This document shows positions 36,526 to 45,852 of a stretch of DNA of 64,000 nucleotides, one piece after another. This DNA comes from Lutibacter maritimus (GTDB taxonomy: Bacteria > Bacteroidota > Bacteroidia > Flavobacteriales > Flavobacteriaceae). The stretch is taken from assembly GCF_900116115.1 (NCBI RefSeq), contig NZ_FOZP01000001.1, positions 1 to 64,000 on the forward strand, read 5' to 3'. Both the position numbers and the translations under genes were made by a program. The notes below the pieces were generated by a model. It had not been told where the DNA came from and did no database searches. It saw nothing but the letters and a program-made list of their open reading frames with translations. Within the stretch, counting starts at the first letter, position 1, and every line of letters starts with the position of its first letter.

Positions 36526-37800
36526 ATGAGTAAAAAAGAAATTGCTATTTTTTGGTTTAGAAGAGATTTAAGATTACACGATAATTGTGCCTTGTTTCAC
36601 GCATTAAAATCGGGTTATCCAGTAATTCCTATTTTTATTTTTGATAAAGATATTCTAAACGAATTGCCTAAAAATGACGCTAGGGTTTCATTTATTTATG
36701 AAACTTTAAATGCATTAAATAATCAATTAATTAAAATTGGGAGTGCTGTAAAAATAGAATTCGGCTCGGTTGAACAAGTTTGGGAAAAATTGCTAAAAAA
36801 CTTTAATATTAAAGAAGTTTATTCAAATAAAGATTATGAACCCTATGCTATTAAAAGAGATTTAAAAATTGAACAGTTATGTTCAGAAAAAGATATAGCG
36901 TTTAAATCTTTTAAAGATCAAGTAATTTTTGAAGAAGCTGAAATTGTTAAAGATGATGGATTACCATATACAGTTTACACTCCTTATAAAAACAAATGGC
37001 TAAAAAAGTATTCAGAAAATACAATTAAGATATTTCCCTCTGAACAATTCCTCGAAAACTTACATAAAGAGATTTATATTTTTCCTTCACTAAGTGCTAT
37101 TGGTTTTCAATTAAGTGAAATAAAAGTACTACCATATAATAATAAGTGTATTTCAAGTTACAATAAAACTAGAGATTTACCATTTGTAGAAACTTCAAAC
37201 CTATCGGTTCATTTGCGTTTCGGTACAGTTAGCATTCGTAAATTGGCAGATTTTGCAATTAAAACAAATGCAACATTTGCCAGTGAACTTATTTGGCGTG
37301 AATTTTTTATGCAAATACTATATCATTTTCCTAAAGTTGTACATCAAAATTTTAGAGAAAAATATAATTATATTCCTTGGCGAAATAATGAAGTGGAATT
37401 TAAATTATGGTGCGAAGGTAAAACCGGTTACCCAATTGTAGATGCTGGAATGCGACAATTAAATCAAACTGGCTATATGCATAATCGTGTTCGTATGATT
37501 ACGGCTAGCTTTTTATGCAAGCATTTACTAATAGATTGGCGTTGGGGAGAAGCTTATTTTGCAAAAAAACTATTAGATTATGATTTGTCTGCAAACAACG
37601 GTAATTGGCAATGGGTTGCAGGAACTGGTTGCGATGCTGCACCTTATTATAGAGTTTTTAATCCGTTAACCCAACAACAAAAATTTGACTCAGATTTAAA
37701 ATATACTAAAAAGTGGAATTCTAATTTTAAAAATGCTCCAGAAATTGTGGAACATAAATTTGCCAGAGAACGTTATTTATCCGTATTAAAGAAAGACTGA
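36526..37800 (+). CDS. phrB: Deoxyribodipyrimidine photolyase (class I CPD photolyase type)
   Basis: Repairs UV-induced pyrimidine dimers with blue light. The 424-residue protein has the N-terminal antenna domain start FWFRRDLRLHDNCALFHAL (9-27) and a C-terminal FAD domain with GKTGYPIVDAGMRQLNQTG and NNGNWQWVAGTGCDAAPYYR (two parts of the conserved FAD/DNA-binding core). Length is slightly below the E. coli enzyme. It follows the lycopene cyclase by 6 bases, so repair and pigment genes share an operon and, probably, light control. Confidence 0.92.
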   Translation: MSKKEIAIFWFRRDLRLHDNCALFHALKSGYPVIPIFIFDKDILNELPKNDARVSFIYETLNALNNQLIKIGSAVKIEFGSVEQVWEKLLKNFNIKEVYSNKDYEPYAIKRDLKIEQLCSEKDIAFKSFKDQVIFEEAEIVKDDGLPYTVYTPYKNKWLKKYSENTIKIFPSEQFLENLHKEIYIFPSLSAIGFQLSEIKVLPYNNKCISSYNKTRDLPFVETSNLSVHLRFGTVSIRKLADFAIKTNATFASELIWREFFMQILYHFPKVVHQNFREKYNYIPWRNNEVEFKLWCEGKTGYPIVDAGMRQLNQTGYMHNRVRMITASFLCKHLLIDWRWGEAYFAKKLLDYDLSANNGNWQWVAGTGCDAAPYYRVFNPLTQQQKFDSDLKYTKKWNSNFKNAPEIVEHKFARERYLSVLKKD

Positions 37801-38238
37801 ATTAATATTTCATTTGCATAAATTCTTTTAAAATCAACTTTTTTTACACGTATTACAGTTTTTCAGAAAGTTATATTTTTGACATTAAATTTAAAAAAAA
37901 CATATAAAAAATACCTCACTACTTTTTTATGAGTTTGCTATGTAAATACATAAAATAAGCAGAAAAAATTATGTTATTTTAATGTTAATTTTGTTACAGT
38001 CTTTCTTAAAATTGGTAAACCAATTAGTGTATTTAGCTGATAGTCAGTAATTAAAAAAAGTTATTTTTACACATTCCAAATAGTTTTTCAAACGTTTTAG
38101 CTGATATATGTCATTATAACTCTTACTTTAATCCTATAATTTTACCACATCAATAGAATAGCATAATTTATATTGTTTGTAATGCTTTTCTGTTTTTAAT
38201 ATAAATAGTTCAATTTATTAAGTGTAAATATAAGTATA
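37801..38238. other. 438-base non-coding region ahead of nifJ
   Basis: No convincing reading frame and no clear terminator after the photolyase gene. It contains a perfect inverted repeat AATTGGT-AA-ACCAATT (38010-38025), about 215 bases before the nifJ start, which could be an operator. The motif TTAGCTGATA occurs twice (near 38033 and 38097). No TAnnTTTG element sits at a sensible distance from nifJ, so its promoter is not identified. Confidence 0.5.
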
Positions 38239-41200
38239 ATGAAAGAAGAGAATTCAAAATTAATTTGTGATGCCAATGAAGCGGTTGCTATTGTTGCACA
38301 CAAAACAAATGAGGTATGTGCCATTTATCCGATAACACCTGCTTCACCAATGGGTGAACATGTAGATGTTTATAGTTCTCAGGGTAGAAAAAACATTTGG
38401 AATAACGTTCCTCGCATTGTAGAAATGCAAAGTGAAGGTGGTGCTGCAGGAGCTGTGCATGGTTCTTTACAGGCGGGTGCTTTAACTACTACATTTACAG
38501 CATCTCAAGGATTATTATTGATGATTCCAAATATGTATAAAATGGCTGGTGAATTATTACCTTCAGTTATACATGTTGCTGCAAGAACAATTGCAACTCA
38601 CGCATTATCAATTTTTGGAGATCATTCAGATGTAATGTCTGCACGTTCAACAGGTTTTTCAATGTTATTTGCTGGAAGCGTTCAAGAAGCTCACGATTTT
38701 GCATTAATATCTCAAGTGGCTACTTTAAAAAGTAGAGTGCCATTTTTAAATATTTTTGATGGATTTAGAACATCACATGAAATTTCTAAAATAGATGCTA
38801 TTCCTGATGCAGTAATTACCGCAATGATGCCTGAGGAAGAAGTAATGAAACATAGAAAGCGTTCATTAGATTCAGACAATCCTACAATAAAAGGTACAGC
38901 TCAAAACCCAGATGTATTTTTCCAAGCACGTGAAGCGTGTAATACATATTACCAAAAAGTACCTGGAATTGTACAAGAAACAATGGATGAATTCTACAAA
39001 CATACAGGCAGAAAATATAGCTTATTCTATTATATAGGTCATCCAGAAGCTGAAAAAGTAGTAGTTATTATGGGATCTGGAGAAGGACCTGTAAGAGAAA
39101 CTATTGACACAATGGTTGAAAAAGGAGAAAAAGTAGGAGCATTATTTGTGCGTTTATACCGTCCTTTCTCAGTAAGTGATTTCTTAAAAGAATTACCAAA
39201 ATCAGTTAAAAAAGTAGCTGTTTTAGATAGAACAAAAGAGCCAGGAAGTGTTGGTGAACCATTATATTTAGATGTAGTTACTGCATTTGTTGAAATGGGT
39301 GAATCTATGCCTACAGTTGTTGGTGGTCGTTATGGGCTTTCTTCAAAAGAATTTACACCAGCAATGGTTAAAGGTATTTTTGATGAATTAGAAAACAAAA
39401 AGCCAAAAAATCATTTTACTGTTGGTATTAATGATGACGTTACACATACAAGTTTACCAATCAATCCATATTTCCAAACAAGAAAATCAACATTTAACTG
39501 TATGTTCTACGGTTTAGGATCTGATGGTACGGTTGGAGCAAACAAAAACTCTATTAAAATTATTGGTGAAACAACTGATAATTATGTACAAGGATATTTT
39601 GTATACGATTCTAAAAAAGCCGGAGCACAAACAATTTCGCATTTACGTTTTGGACCAGAACCAATTTATTCAAGTTATTTAATTAATAAAGCTAATTTTA
39701 TTGCTTGTCACCAACCTAACTTTGTGTATGAATATGATATTCTAAAAAACATAAAAGAAGGAGGTACATTCTTATTAAACACACCACATTCTAAATATAA
39801 AATTTGGGCTGAACTACCAAGTGTAATTCAAAAAAGAATTATTGAAAATAATATTGAATTTTATGTTATTGATGCTACAAAAGTAGCCTTAGAAGCTAAA
39901 TTAGGTAAACGTACAAATACTGTATTACAAACTTGTTTCTTTGCTATTTCTGGTGTATTACCAAAAGATGAAGCAATCAAAAAAATTAAAGATGCTATTG
40001 TAAAATCATATTCTCATAAAGGAGATAAAGTGGTACAAATGAACTTTAAAGCTGTTGATACTTCATTAGAAAATCTTCAAAAAGTTGAATATCCACTTCA
40101 TACAACAAACGAAGATCAATTATTGCCATTAATGACTGGTGATGCTGACAATTTTGTAAAAGAAGTTTTAGGAACTATTTTAGCAGGTAATGGAGATACT
40201 TTACCGGTAAGTGCATTCCCAGTAGACGGAACTTTCCCTACAGGAACTACACAATATGAAAAACGTGGTATTGCAACTTTTGTACCTACTTGGGATGATG
40301 CAGATTTATGTACACAATGTAACAAATGTGTTGCAATTTGTCCGCACGCAGCCATTAGAGCTAAAGTTGTTTCAAATGATTTATTAGTAAACGCACCAGA
40401 TTCACTAAAACATGTACCAGCAAAAGGTAGACCTTTTGATGCAAAAACTGAAAGTTACATACTACAAGTTTCTCCAGAAGATTGTACAGGATGTGATCTT
40501 TGTGTTGCTGTTTGTCCAGCTGAAAGTAAAGAAGTAGCAAATACATTTGCAATTAACTTGGCTGATAAACGTGAAGTTGAAAAAGTTGAAAATGTAAATT
40601 GGGATTACTTTATTGATTTACCAGACTACGACAGAAAAGAGTTGGTAACTTCAACTGTAAAAGGATCACAATTTTTACAACCATTGTTTGAGTTTTCAGG
40701 CGCTTGTTCTGGTTGTGGAGAAACACCTTATATTAAAATGATTACTCAGTTGTATGGTGATAGCATTATGATTGCTAATGCAACTGGATGTTCTTCAATT
40801 TATGGAGCTAATTTACCAACAACACCTTATACTAAAAATAAAGCAGGTCGTGGACCAGCTTGGGCTAACTCATTATTTGAAGACAATGCTGAGTTTGGTT
40901 TAGGTATGAAACTAGCTTTATCTAAAAAACAAGAAATAGCAGTTGATTTATTAAAAACTTTAGAAAGTAAAATAGGAAGCACATTGGTTAATGATATTTT
41001 AAACAATGATGAAACTAATGAAACTTTAAAAGAGCAAAAATTAAATCAAATAGATGAGTTAAACGTAATTTTAAATACAATTGATACTTACGATGCTAAA
41101 AAACTAAGAAACCTTTCTGAGTATTTACGTAAAAAAGACGTTTGGATTTTTGGTGGTGACGGTTGGGCTTATGATATTGGATATGGTGGTTTAGATCACT

Positions 41201-41769
41201 TATTCTCTTCAGGAGAAAATATCAATATTTTAGTAATGGATACTGAAGTGTATTCAAATACTGGAGGCCAAGCATCTAAAGCAACACCAATGGGAGCAAG
41301 TGCGAAATTTGCAATTAATGGTAAAATGACATCTAAGAAAAGTTTAGCATTGCAAGCAGTTTCTTATGGAAATGTGTATGTAGCTCAAATTGCAATTGGT
41401 GCTAAAGATAACCAAACATTAAAAGCAATTGAAGAAGCAGCAGCGTATCCAGGACCATCTTTAATTATTGCTTACGCACATTGTGGTGAACACGGTTACG
41501 ATTTAAAAGACGGAGCTTCACACCAAGAAAAAGCGGTAGAAACAGGTTATTGGCCTTTATTTAGATTCAATCCTCAATCAGAAAAAGGAAAGAAATTTAG
41601 ATTAGATTCAAAAGCACCTTCTGCACCTCTTCAAGACTTTATGTATAAAGAAACTCGTTTTACAAGAGTTGCAAAAGAAAACCCAGAATTAGCTGGCGTG
41701 TTATTAGAAAAAGCACAAGAGCAAGTAGATTCTCAATGGGAAAGATTAGAACTTTATAAAAATTTATAA
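38239..41769 (+). CDS. nifJ: Pyruvate:ferredoxin (flavodoxin) oxidoreductase, single-chain
   Basis: Converts pyruvate and CoA to acetyl-CoA and CO2, reducing ferredoxin or flavodoxin. The 1176-residue chain has the N-terminal PITPASPMGEH motif (27-37), a domain II/III region, two [4Fe-4S] motifs (CTQCNKCVAICP near 694 and CTGCDLCVAVCP near 753), and the thiamine diphosphate domain with GACSGCGETPY and GDGWAYDIGYGGLDH. All cluster cysteines are present and the length is full. Ferredoxin-dependent enzymes of this type are oxygen-sensitive, which implies a microaerobic or anaerobic growth mode. A terminator follows at once. Confidence 0.96.
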   Translation: MKEENSKLICDANEAVAIVAHKTNEVCAIYPITPASPMGEHVDVYSSQGRKNIWNNVPRIVEMQSEGGAAGAVHGSLQAGALTTTFTASQGLLLMIPNMYKMAGELLPSVIHVAARTIATHALSIFGDHSDVMSARSTGFSMLFAGSVQEAHDFALISQVATLKSRVPFLNIFDGFRTSHEISKIDAIPDAVITAMMPEEEVMKHRKRSLDSDNPTIKGTAQNPDVFFQAREACNTYYQKVPGIVQETMDEFYKHTGRKYSLFYYIGHPEAEKVVVIMGSGEGPVRETIDTMVEKGEKVGALFVRLYRPFSVSDFLKELPKSVKKVAVLDRTKEPGSVGEPLYLDVVTAFVEMGESMPTVVGGRYGLSSKEFTPAMVKGIFDELENKKPKNHFTVGINDDVTHTSLPINPYFQTRKSTFNCMFYGLGSDGTVGANKNSIKIIGETTDNYVQGYFVYDSKKAGAQTISHLRFGPEPIYSSYLINKANFIACHQPNFVYEYDILKNIKEGGTFLLNTPHSKYKIWAELPSVIQKRIIENNIEFYVIDATKVALEAKLGKRTNTVLQTCFFAISGVLPKDEAIKKIKDAIVKSYSHKGDKVVQMNFKAVDTSLENLQKVEYPLHTTNEDQLLPLMTGDADNFVKEVLGTILAGNGDTLPVSAFPVDGTFPTGTTQYEKRGIATFVPTWDDADLCTQCNKCVAICPHAAIRAKVVSNDLLVNAPDSLKHVPAKGRPFDAKTESYILQVSPEDCTGCDLCVAVCPAESKEVANTFAINLADKREVEKVENVNWDYFIDLPDYDRKELVTSTVKGSQFLQPLFEFSGACSGCGETPYIKMITQLYGDSIMIANATGCSSIYGANLPTTPYTKNKAGRGPAWANSLFEDNAEFGLGMKLALSKKQEIAVDLLKTLESKIGSTLVNDILNNDETNETLKEQKLNQIDELNVILNTIDTYDAKKLRNLSEYLRKKDVWIFGGDGWAYDIGYGGLDHLFSSGENINILVMDTEVYSNTGGQASKATPMGASAKFAINGKMTSKKSLALQAVSYGNVYVAQIAIGAKDNQTLKAIEEAAAYPGPSLIIAYAHCGEHGYDLKDGASHQEKAVETGYWPLFRFNPQSEKGKKFRLDSKAPSAPLQDFMYKETRFTRVAKENPELAGVLLEKAQEQVDSQWERLELYKNL

Positions 41770-41783
41770 ATTTTGATTAACTG

Positions 41784-41823
41784 AAAAAGTGCTGTTTACG
41801 TAATGTATTCAGCACTTTTTTTA
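41784..41823 (+). terminator. nifJ terminator
   Basis: AAAAAGTGCTG / CAGCACTTTTT, an 11-bp perfect stem with a 15-base loop, runs into a T tract 15 bases after the nifJ stop. Confidence 0.85.
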
Positions 41824-41844
41824 ACTCTTTAAAAACCAATTGAT

Positions 41845-42219
41845 ATGAATGATAGGTCAGAAGCTTTTTTTAAAGAAGCAACAAAAAAATTAAATGAAGC
41901 AAAAAACGAATTATTTAAACCTGCAGAAGATTTTGTAAGTTATTCTGTATGTAAAAATTCACAATTTGCTATCGAAAATTACCTAAAAGGTTATTTAGTA
42001 TCGCACAATGCAAAACTTGAAGGTAATGAAACAATTGCAAGTTTATTTGACAAGTGTGTAGCAATTGACAAAGATTTTAGTAAAATAGACTTAAGTGCAA
42101 TTGGTTGTAAAAATCATCCAATTGACTCTAGATATTGTTCTGAAATTAATTCAGTAAGCGCTTGTTTTGATGCTGCAGACAGCATAGATACTTACCTAAA
42201 AAAAACGAAAGTATTATAA
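41845..42219 (+). CDS. HEPN domain protein
   Basis: A 124-residue helical protein. The segment NSQFAIENYLKGYLVSHNAKLEG (37-59 in two parts) matches the central helices of HEPN domains, a nucleotide-associated helical bundle. The Rx4-6H motif of ribonuclease-type HEPN toxins is not visible, and no MNT-type nucleotidyltransferase partner lies beside it, so a toxin role is unlikely. It lies after the nifJ terminator and before the GlmU-like gene. Function is unknown. Confidence 0.7.
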   Translation: MNDRSEAFFKEATKKLNEAKNELFKPAEDFVSYSVCKNSQFAIENYLKGYLVSHNAKLEGNETIASLFDKCVAIDKDFSKIDLSAIGCKNHPIDSRYCSEINSVSACFDAADSIDTYLKKTKVL

Positions 42220-42238
42220 TACTAACACCTTTTTTGGT

Positions 42239-42268
42239 TTGTTGAAGAAAAAACTTACTGTACATTTG
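42239..42268 (+). promoter_or_regulatory. Promoter of the GlmU-like gene
   Basis: TTG (42239-42241), a 19-base spacer and TACATTTG (42261-42268). The leader to the ATG at 42285 is about 11 bases. Confidence 0.6.
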
Positions 42269-42284
42269 TAAAAATTAGTTTATA

Positions 42285-43460
42285 ATGAATTACATTTTAT
42301 TTGATGGAACAGTTAGAGCATCCTTATTGCCTTTAACATACACTCGACCAGTAGCTGAACTAAGAATTGGTATTTTAACAATTCGAGAAAAATGGGAAGA
42401 ATACCTTGGTTTTACCATTACAACTCTTACCGAAGAATATTTAGAAGATAAATTTCCGATGGTTGAAATGGAGCAAAATATTATGATAAATGCTTCTTTT
42501 CTGCCTAATAAATTATTAGTAGAAAAAATTTCTGAACTCACCAATAATCAGGTAATTATTACAGGTGATGAAATAATTGCTTTTTATACAAATGATACGC
42601 AAGATGAGGTTGATTTTGATACTTATGAAATAATTGAGTTTAATGATAAGGTTCTTCAAATTAAAAATACTTGGGATTTATTTTCATTAAATGAAAAAGC
42701 TTTAAAAGCAGACTTTGACTTAATTACTGAAGGAAGAACTTCGCAACCAATTCCAAAAGGTGTAAATGTAATTAACAAAGAAAATATTTTTATTGAAGAA
42801 GGAGCCGAAATATTATTTTCAACTTTAAATGCAAGTACTGGACCTATTTATATAGGAAAAAATGCACTTATAATGGAAGGAAGTTTAATTAGAGGTCCTT
42901 TTAGTTTGGGAGAAGAATCTGTAGTTAAAATGGGATCTAAAGTTTATGGAGCAACTACTGTTGGTCCGTATTGCAAAATAGGAGGAGAAGTAAACAATTC
43001 AATATTATTTGCATATTCCAGTAAAGGCCATGAAGGTTATTTGGGAAATTCTGTGCTAGGTGAATGGTGTAATATTGGTGCAGATTCTAACAATTCAAAC
43101 TTAAAAAATAATTATGCTGAAGTTAGGTTGTGGAATTATGAAACTGAAAACTTTGCTAAAACTGGATTACAATTTTGTGGTTTAATAATGGGAGATCATT
43201 CTAAATGTGCGATAAACACTATGTTTAATACTGGTACAGTGGTTGGCGTAAGCGCAAATATTTATGGAAGTAATTTTCCAAGAAACTTTATACCATCCTT
43301 TAGTTGGGGTGGTGCTGCAGGTTTCTCAGTGTATCAAATTAATAAAGCTGTAGAAACTGCAAAGTTGGTTTACAAAAGGCGAGATTTAGAGTTTGATGAC
43401 AAGGAGCAAAAAATTTTAGCTCATGTTTTTGATATCACCACAAAATATAGAAATTTTTAA
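42285..43460 (+). CDS. GlmU-like putative sugar-nucleotidyltransferase with left-handed beta-helix
   Basis: The 391-residue protein matches the Bacteroidota family annotated GlmU-like. The N-terminal third has LFDGTVRASLLPLTYTRPVAELR in two parts (5-27) followed by GILTIREKWE. The middle and C-terminal part contains hexapeptide-repeat strands (for example IYIGKNALIMEGSLIRGPF, VYGATTVGPYCKIGG, GIADxNN-type turns). The nucleotide-binding signature of true GlmU (LAAGxGTRM) is absent. Whether it makes UDP-GlcNAc or another sugar nucleotide is unclear. It has its own promoter and terminator. Confidence 0.8.
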   Translation: MNYILFDGTVRASLLPLTYTRPVAELRIGILTIREKWEEYLGFTITTLTEEYLEDKFPMVEMEQNIMINASFLPNKLLVEKISELTNNQVIITGDEIIAFYTNDTQDEVDFDTYEIIEFNDKVLQIKNTWDLFSLNEKALKADFDLITEGRTSQPIPKGVNVINKENIFIEEGAEILFSTLNASTGPIYIGKNALIMEGSLIRGPFSLGEESVVKMGSKVYGATTVGPYCKIGGEVNNSILFAYSSKGHEGYLGNSVLGEWCNIGADSNNSNLKNNYAEVRLWNYETENFAKTGLQFCGLIMGDHSKCAINTMFNTGTVVGVSANIYGSNFPRNFIPSFSWGGAAGFSVYQINKAVETAKLVYKRRDLEFDDKEQKILAHVFDITTKYRNF

Positions 43461-43464
43461 AATA

Positions 43465-43498
43465 AACAACGCTGTATAATTTTATACAGCGTTGTTAT
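43465..43498. terminator. Terminator after the GlmU-like gene (bidirectional)
   Basis: A perfect 15-bp stem (AACAACGCTGTATAA / TTATACAGCGTTGTT). It lies between two converging genes and is symmetrical enough to serve both. Confidence 0.8.
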
Positions 43499-43516
43499 TT
43501 AAAAGAATATTTTATT

Positions 43517-44239
43517 TTAGCTTCTTTTTTTTATAGAACCAGAACCCGCAGATTTAACTTTTACAATTGTTGGATTTCCTGAATAAATAATATTTCCTGA
43601 CCCCGCAGTTGATCCATGTATTTCATTTACTGCATTTACTTTTACATTTCCAGAACCTGCAATTTTTATAGTTGAAATGTCTGATTTTAAATCGTACGCA
43701 TTCACATTTCCAGAACCTGCAATACTACAGGTAAGATTTGAGGTTTTTCCATTTAATTGAATGTTTCCAGAACCCGCTATATTTGAATTAATAGTATTTG
43801 TAGCAACTTCTAATTGAATGCTTCCAGAACCTGCTAAACTTAATTTTAAGTTATTTGTATTTACAATATCTTTTGAATTAACATGTCCAGAACCTGCTAA
43901 TGAAATTGCATCAATTTCTTCAAAAGGAATGGTTATTTCAATTTTTTTATTTGATTGAATTTGATAGCCATCTTTTGTTTTAATATTTAGTTCTCCATTT
44001 TTTACTTCTGTTATAATATATGGCAATAAATTCTCTTGTGCTTTAATAGTAATTGCACCTTCTTTTCCTTTTAATAAAGTTACATGAAATGCGCCTCCAA
44101 TACCAATTTTATCATAATTTGCAACAGTTCTGTTGGTGGTTGTAATATCACCGTTTCCTTTTATTTTCTTTGAAAACATTTGTGCGCTTAATTGCGAACT
44201 TAAAATAATTAGTACTAATAGGCTTGTAATTTTTTTCAT
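43517..44239 (-). CDS. Head-GIN domain protein (DUF2807), exported
   Basis: The 240-residue protein has a signal peptide (1-19, ending QLSAQ). Residues 28-238 contain seven copies of an AGSG(N/H/S)(V/I) motif spaced about 18-21 residues apart, which build a beta-helix (head GIN domain). It is likely periplasmic or surface-exposed. It is the last gene of the ECF sigma/anti-sigma operon, 10 bases after the related DYG-repeat protein. The repeats create similar DNA words (around 43540-43900). Function is unknown; these modules are often linked to envelope homeostasis. Confidence 0.85.
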   Translation of the reverse strand: MKKITSLLVLIILSSQLSAQMFSKKIKGNGDITTTNRTVANYDKIGIGGAFHVTLLKGKEGAITIKAQENLLPYIITEVKNGELNIKTKDGYQIQSNKKIEITIPFEEIDAISLAGSGHVNSKDIVNTNNLKLSLAGSGSIQLEVATNTINSNIAGSGNIQLNGKTSNLTCSIAGSGNVNAYDLKSDISTIKIAGSGNVKVNAVNEIHGSTAGSGNIIYSGNPTIVKVKSAGSGSIKKRS

Positions 44240-44249
44240 AATTTAAATT

Positions 44250-45326
44250 TTAGTTGTTAGTAAATGTTACGCTTCCATAACTTGATTTTATAGAAATTGA
44301 AGCGTTTGATGTTGGTTTGTTATAATAACCTTCGTAATATTTTGAAGAAGTATTGCTGATTTCTTTATTGAAATTAAATCCATTTGTACCTTTTAAACTA
44401 CCATAACTTAAAGAAGCATTTATATTAAAAGCATTAGTTGTATTTATGCCAAGTTTAATATGCGTGTAAGATGATTGTACTTTTACAAACTTAAAATTGG
44501 TATTTAAATCGCTAATTTTTAAAGATCCATAATCTATTATAAAATCTGCACTTCCTTTTAATTTACCAATTGTAGTATGCATATAGTCGCAGTTTCCTTG
44601 TATGTTACCTGCGTTTTCAATTTTTAAATCGCCATAGTCACAGTTAAAATCTAAATCTTCTAACAAGCCAAAAGATAGGTGAGAATAATCAGCATTTAGT
44701 TTTATTTTACCCGATTTTTCAATATGAAGTGTAGAATAATCAGCATTAATAACACCATCTTTCATGAATTGAATTTTAGAATTGTTAGTGTAATCAATAT
44801 TTATATGATTATTACTATTTAATAGTTCGCCAATGTTTAATTTTCCGTAATCACAATTAATTTTTGAGGCTCCTTCTAATTTATCAATGTTAATGCTTCC
44901 GTAATCATTTGTTAAATTTACATTGTTTGTTATGGGCATTTTAATTAAATAATTAATTTCCATACTTACATTACTGCTTTTTCCCCAAAAACTCCAAGAG
45001 TTAGAAATTTTTTCAATAATTGTTTTTGCAGAAACGCTGTTACTATTGCCATTAAAATCTATAGAAATTGCATCTAATTTTTCTTGTACTTTTTCTTCAT
45101 TATCACCGTTAGTTGTAATGCTAACTACAATGCTAATATTATTTTCGTTCCAGCTAACAATATCAATATTGCCATATTTGTTATTAATAGTTAAAGACGC
45201 ATCTTTTAAAACATTAAAATCTTTTTTAATGACTTTATTTTTTGTGTATTTACCATCTTTAATTCCAGCAGAAATTGTGAGTGGTATTAGGATAAATAGA
45301 AATATTATTTTATACATGGTTTTCAT
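44250..45326 (-). CDS. DUF4097-like beta-helical repeat protein, exported
   Basis: The 358-residue protein has a signal peptide (1-19) and then a series of short strands with a recurring DY(G/S) motif: INNKYGNIDI, NDYGSINID, CDYGKLNIG, ADYSTLHIE, ADYSHLSFG, CDYGDLKIE, CDYMHTTIG, IDYGSLKIS. This pattern predicts a right-handed beta-helix related to DUF4097. Its start lies 17 bases inside the anti-sigma gene, so the two are coupled. It probably acts with the head-GIN protein at the cell envelope, under the sigma factor encoded upstream. Confidence 0.78.
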   Translation of the reverse strand: MKTMYKIIFLFILIPLTISAGIKDGKYTKNKVIKKDFNVLKDASLTINNKYGNIDIVSWNENNISIVVSITTNGDNEEKVQEKLDAISIDFNGNSNSVSAKTIIEKISNSWSFWGKSSNVSMEINYLIKMPITNNVNLTNDYGSINIDKLEGASKINCDYGKLNIGELLNSNNHINIDYTNNSKIQFMKDGVINADYSTLHIEKSGKIKLNADYSHLSFGLLEDLDFNCDYGDLKIENAGNIQGNCDYMHTTIGKLKGSADFIIDYGSLKISDLNTNFKFVKVQSSYTHIKLGINTTNAFNINASLSYGSLKGTNGFNFNKEISNTSSKYYEGYYNKPTSNASISIKSSYGSVTFTNN

Positions 45327-45852
45327 TTTGTTGTTTTTTTAATTGTTTAACATCTTCAATTTGAGCTAATAAACTTTGTAATAACTCTATACGTTGTTGA
45401 AAATTAGAGATCATTGCGTAAATAATTCTTTTATCTTCAGTACTTTCTTTGAGCTCTAAAGTAAGTTGATTGTATTGAGTTTCAAGTTTATTAAGTTGTA
45501 ATAATGCATCATTAATTAGTTGTTCAGTATCGCTATTTCTTTCTAATTGTATAGTTTCTAATTCTTTTTGAATGGTGGTTACAAAGTAACTTTGTGTTTC
45601 TTCCATTTTAGGTGAAATACTAGCCAATTCTAAACCGTTGTTTGAATAATTTTTACCAATCCAAATACCAATAAAAAGCAGAATTGAGGCAGCAATAGGT
45701 AACAGTAAAAAGCTTCTATTTATTTTTTTTATAGGTGTAGCTTTTTTTTGTTTTAATTTTTTTTCAAACCTGTTAAAATGACCAAGAGTAGGCTCTTCAG
45801 TGTCAAATTGATTTTCAAGGTTTTTAAAAATATGTTCTAAATTATCTTTCAT
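45310..45852 (-). CDS. Probable anti-sigma factor, single-TM
   Basis: A 180-residue protein with a cytoplasmic N-terminal part (1-45, containing FNRFEKKLKQKKA), one TM helix (about 46-64, LLLPIAASILLFIGIWIG) and a periplasmic coiled-coil-like tail (about 90-170, rich in Glu, Gln and Leu). It overlaps the sigma-factor gene by 11 bases. Position, topology and size fit a membrane anti-sigma factor, but the sequence has no zinc-binding ZAS motif, so binding to the sigma factor is inferred from context. Confidence 0.65.
   Translation of the reverse strand: MKDNLEHIFKNLENQFDTEEPTLGHFNRFEKKLKQKKATPIKKINRSFLLLPIAASILLFIGIWIGKNYSNNGLELASISPKMEETQSYFVTTIQKELETIQLERNSDTEQLINDALLQLNKLETQYNQLTLELKESTEDKRIIYAMISNFQQRIELLQSLLAQIEDVKQLKKQQNENHV

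Noticed and set aside
31603-37800. Proteorhodopsin/retinal locus
   Set aside because: No rhodopsin and no beta-carotene dioxygenase (blh) gene is present in the window. The pathway visible here ends at zeaxanthin.
41845-42219. HEPN toxin of a toxin-antitoxin pair
   Set aside because: There is no Rx4-6H RNase motif and no nucleotidyltransferase or antitoxin gene next to it.
43540-43900. Repeated DNA words (TTTCCAGAACC(T/C)GC-like) suggestive of a CRISPR or tandem repeat array
   Set aside because: They lie inside a coding frame and encode the AGSG motifs of the head-GIN beta-helix. Spacing follows protein repeats (about 54-63 bases) and the spacers are coding sequence, so this is not a CRISPR.
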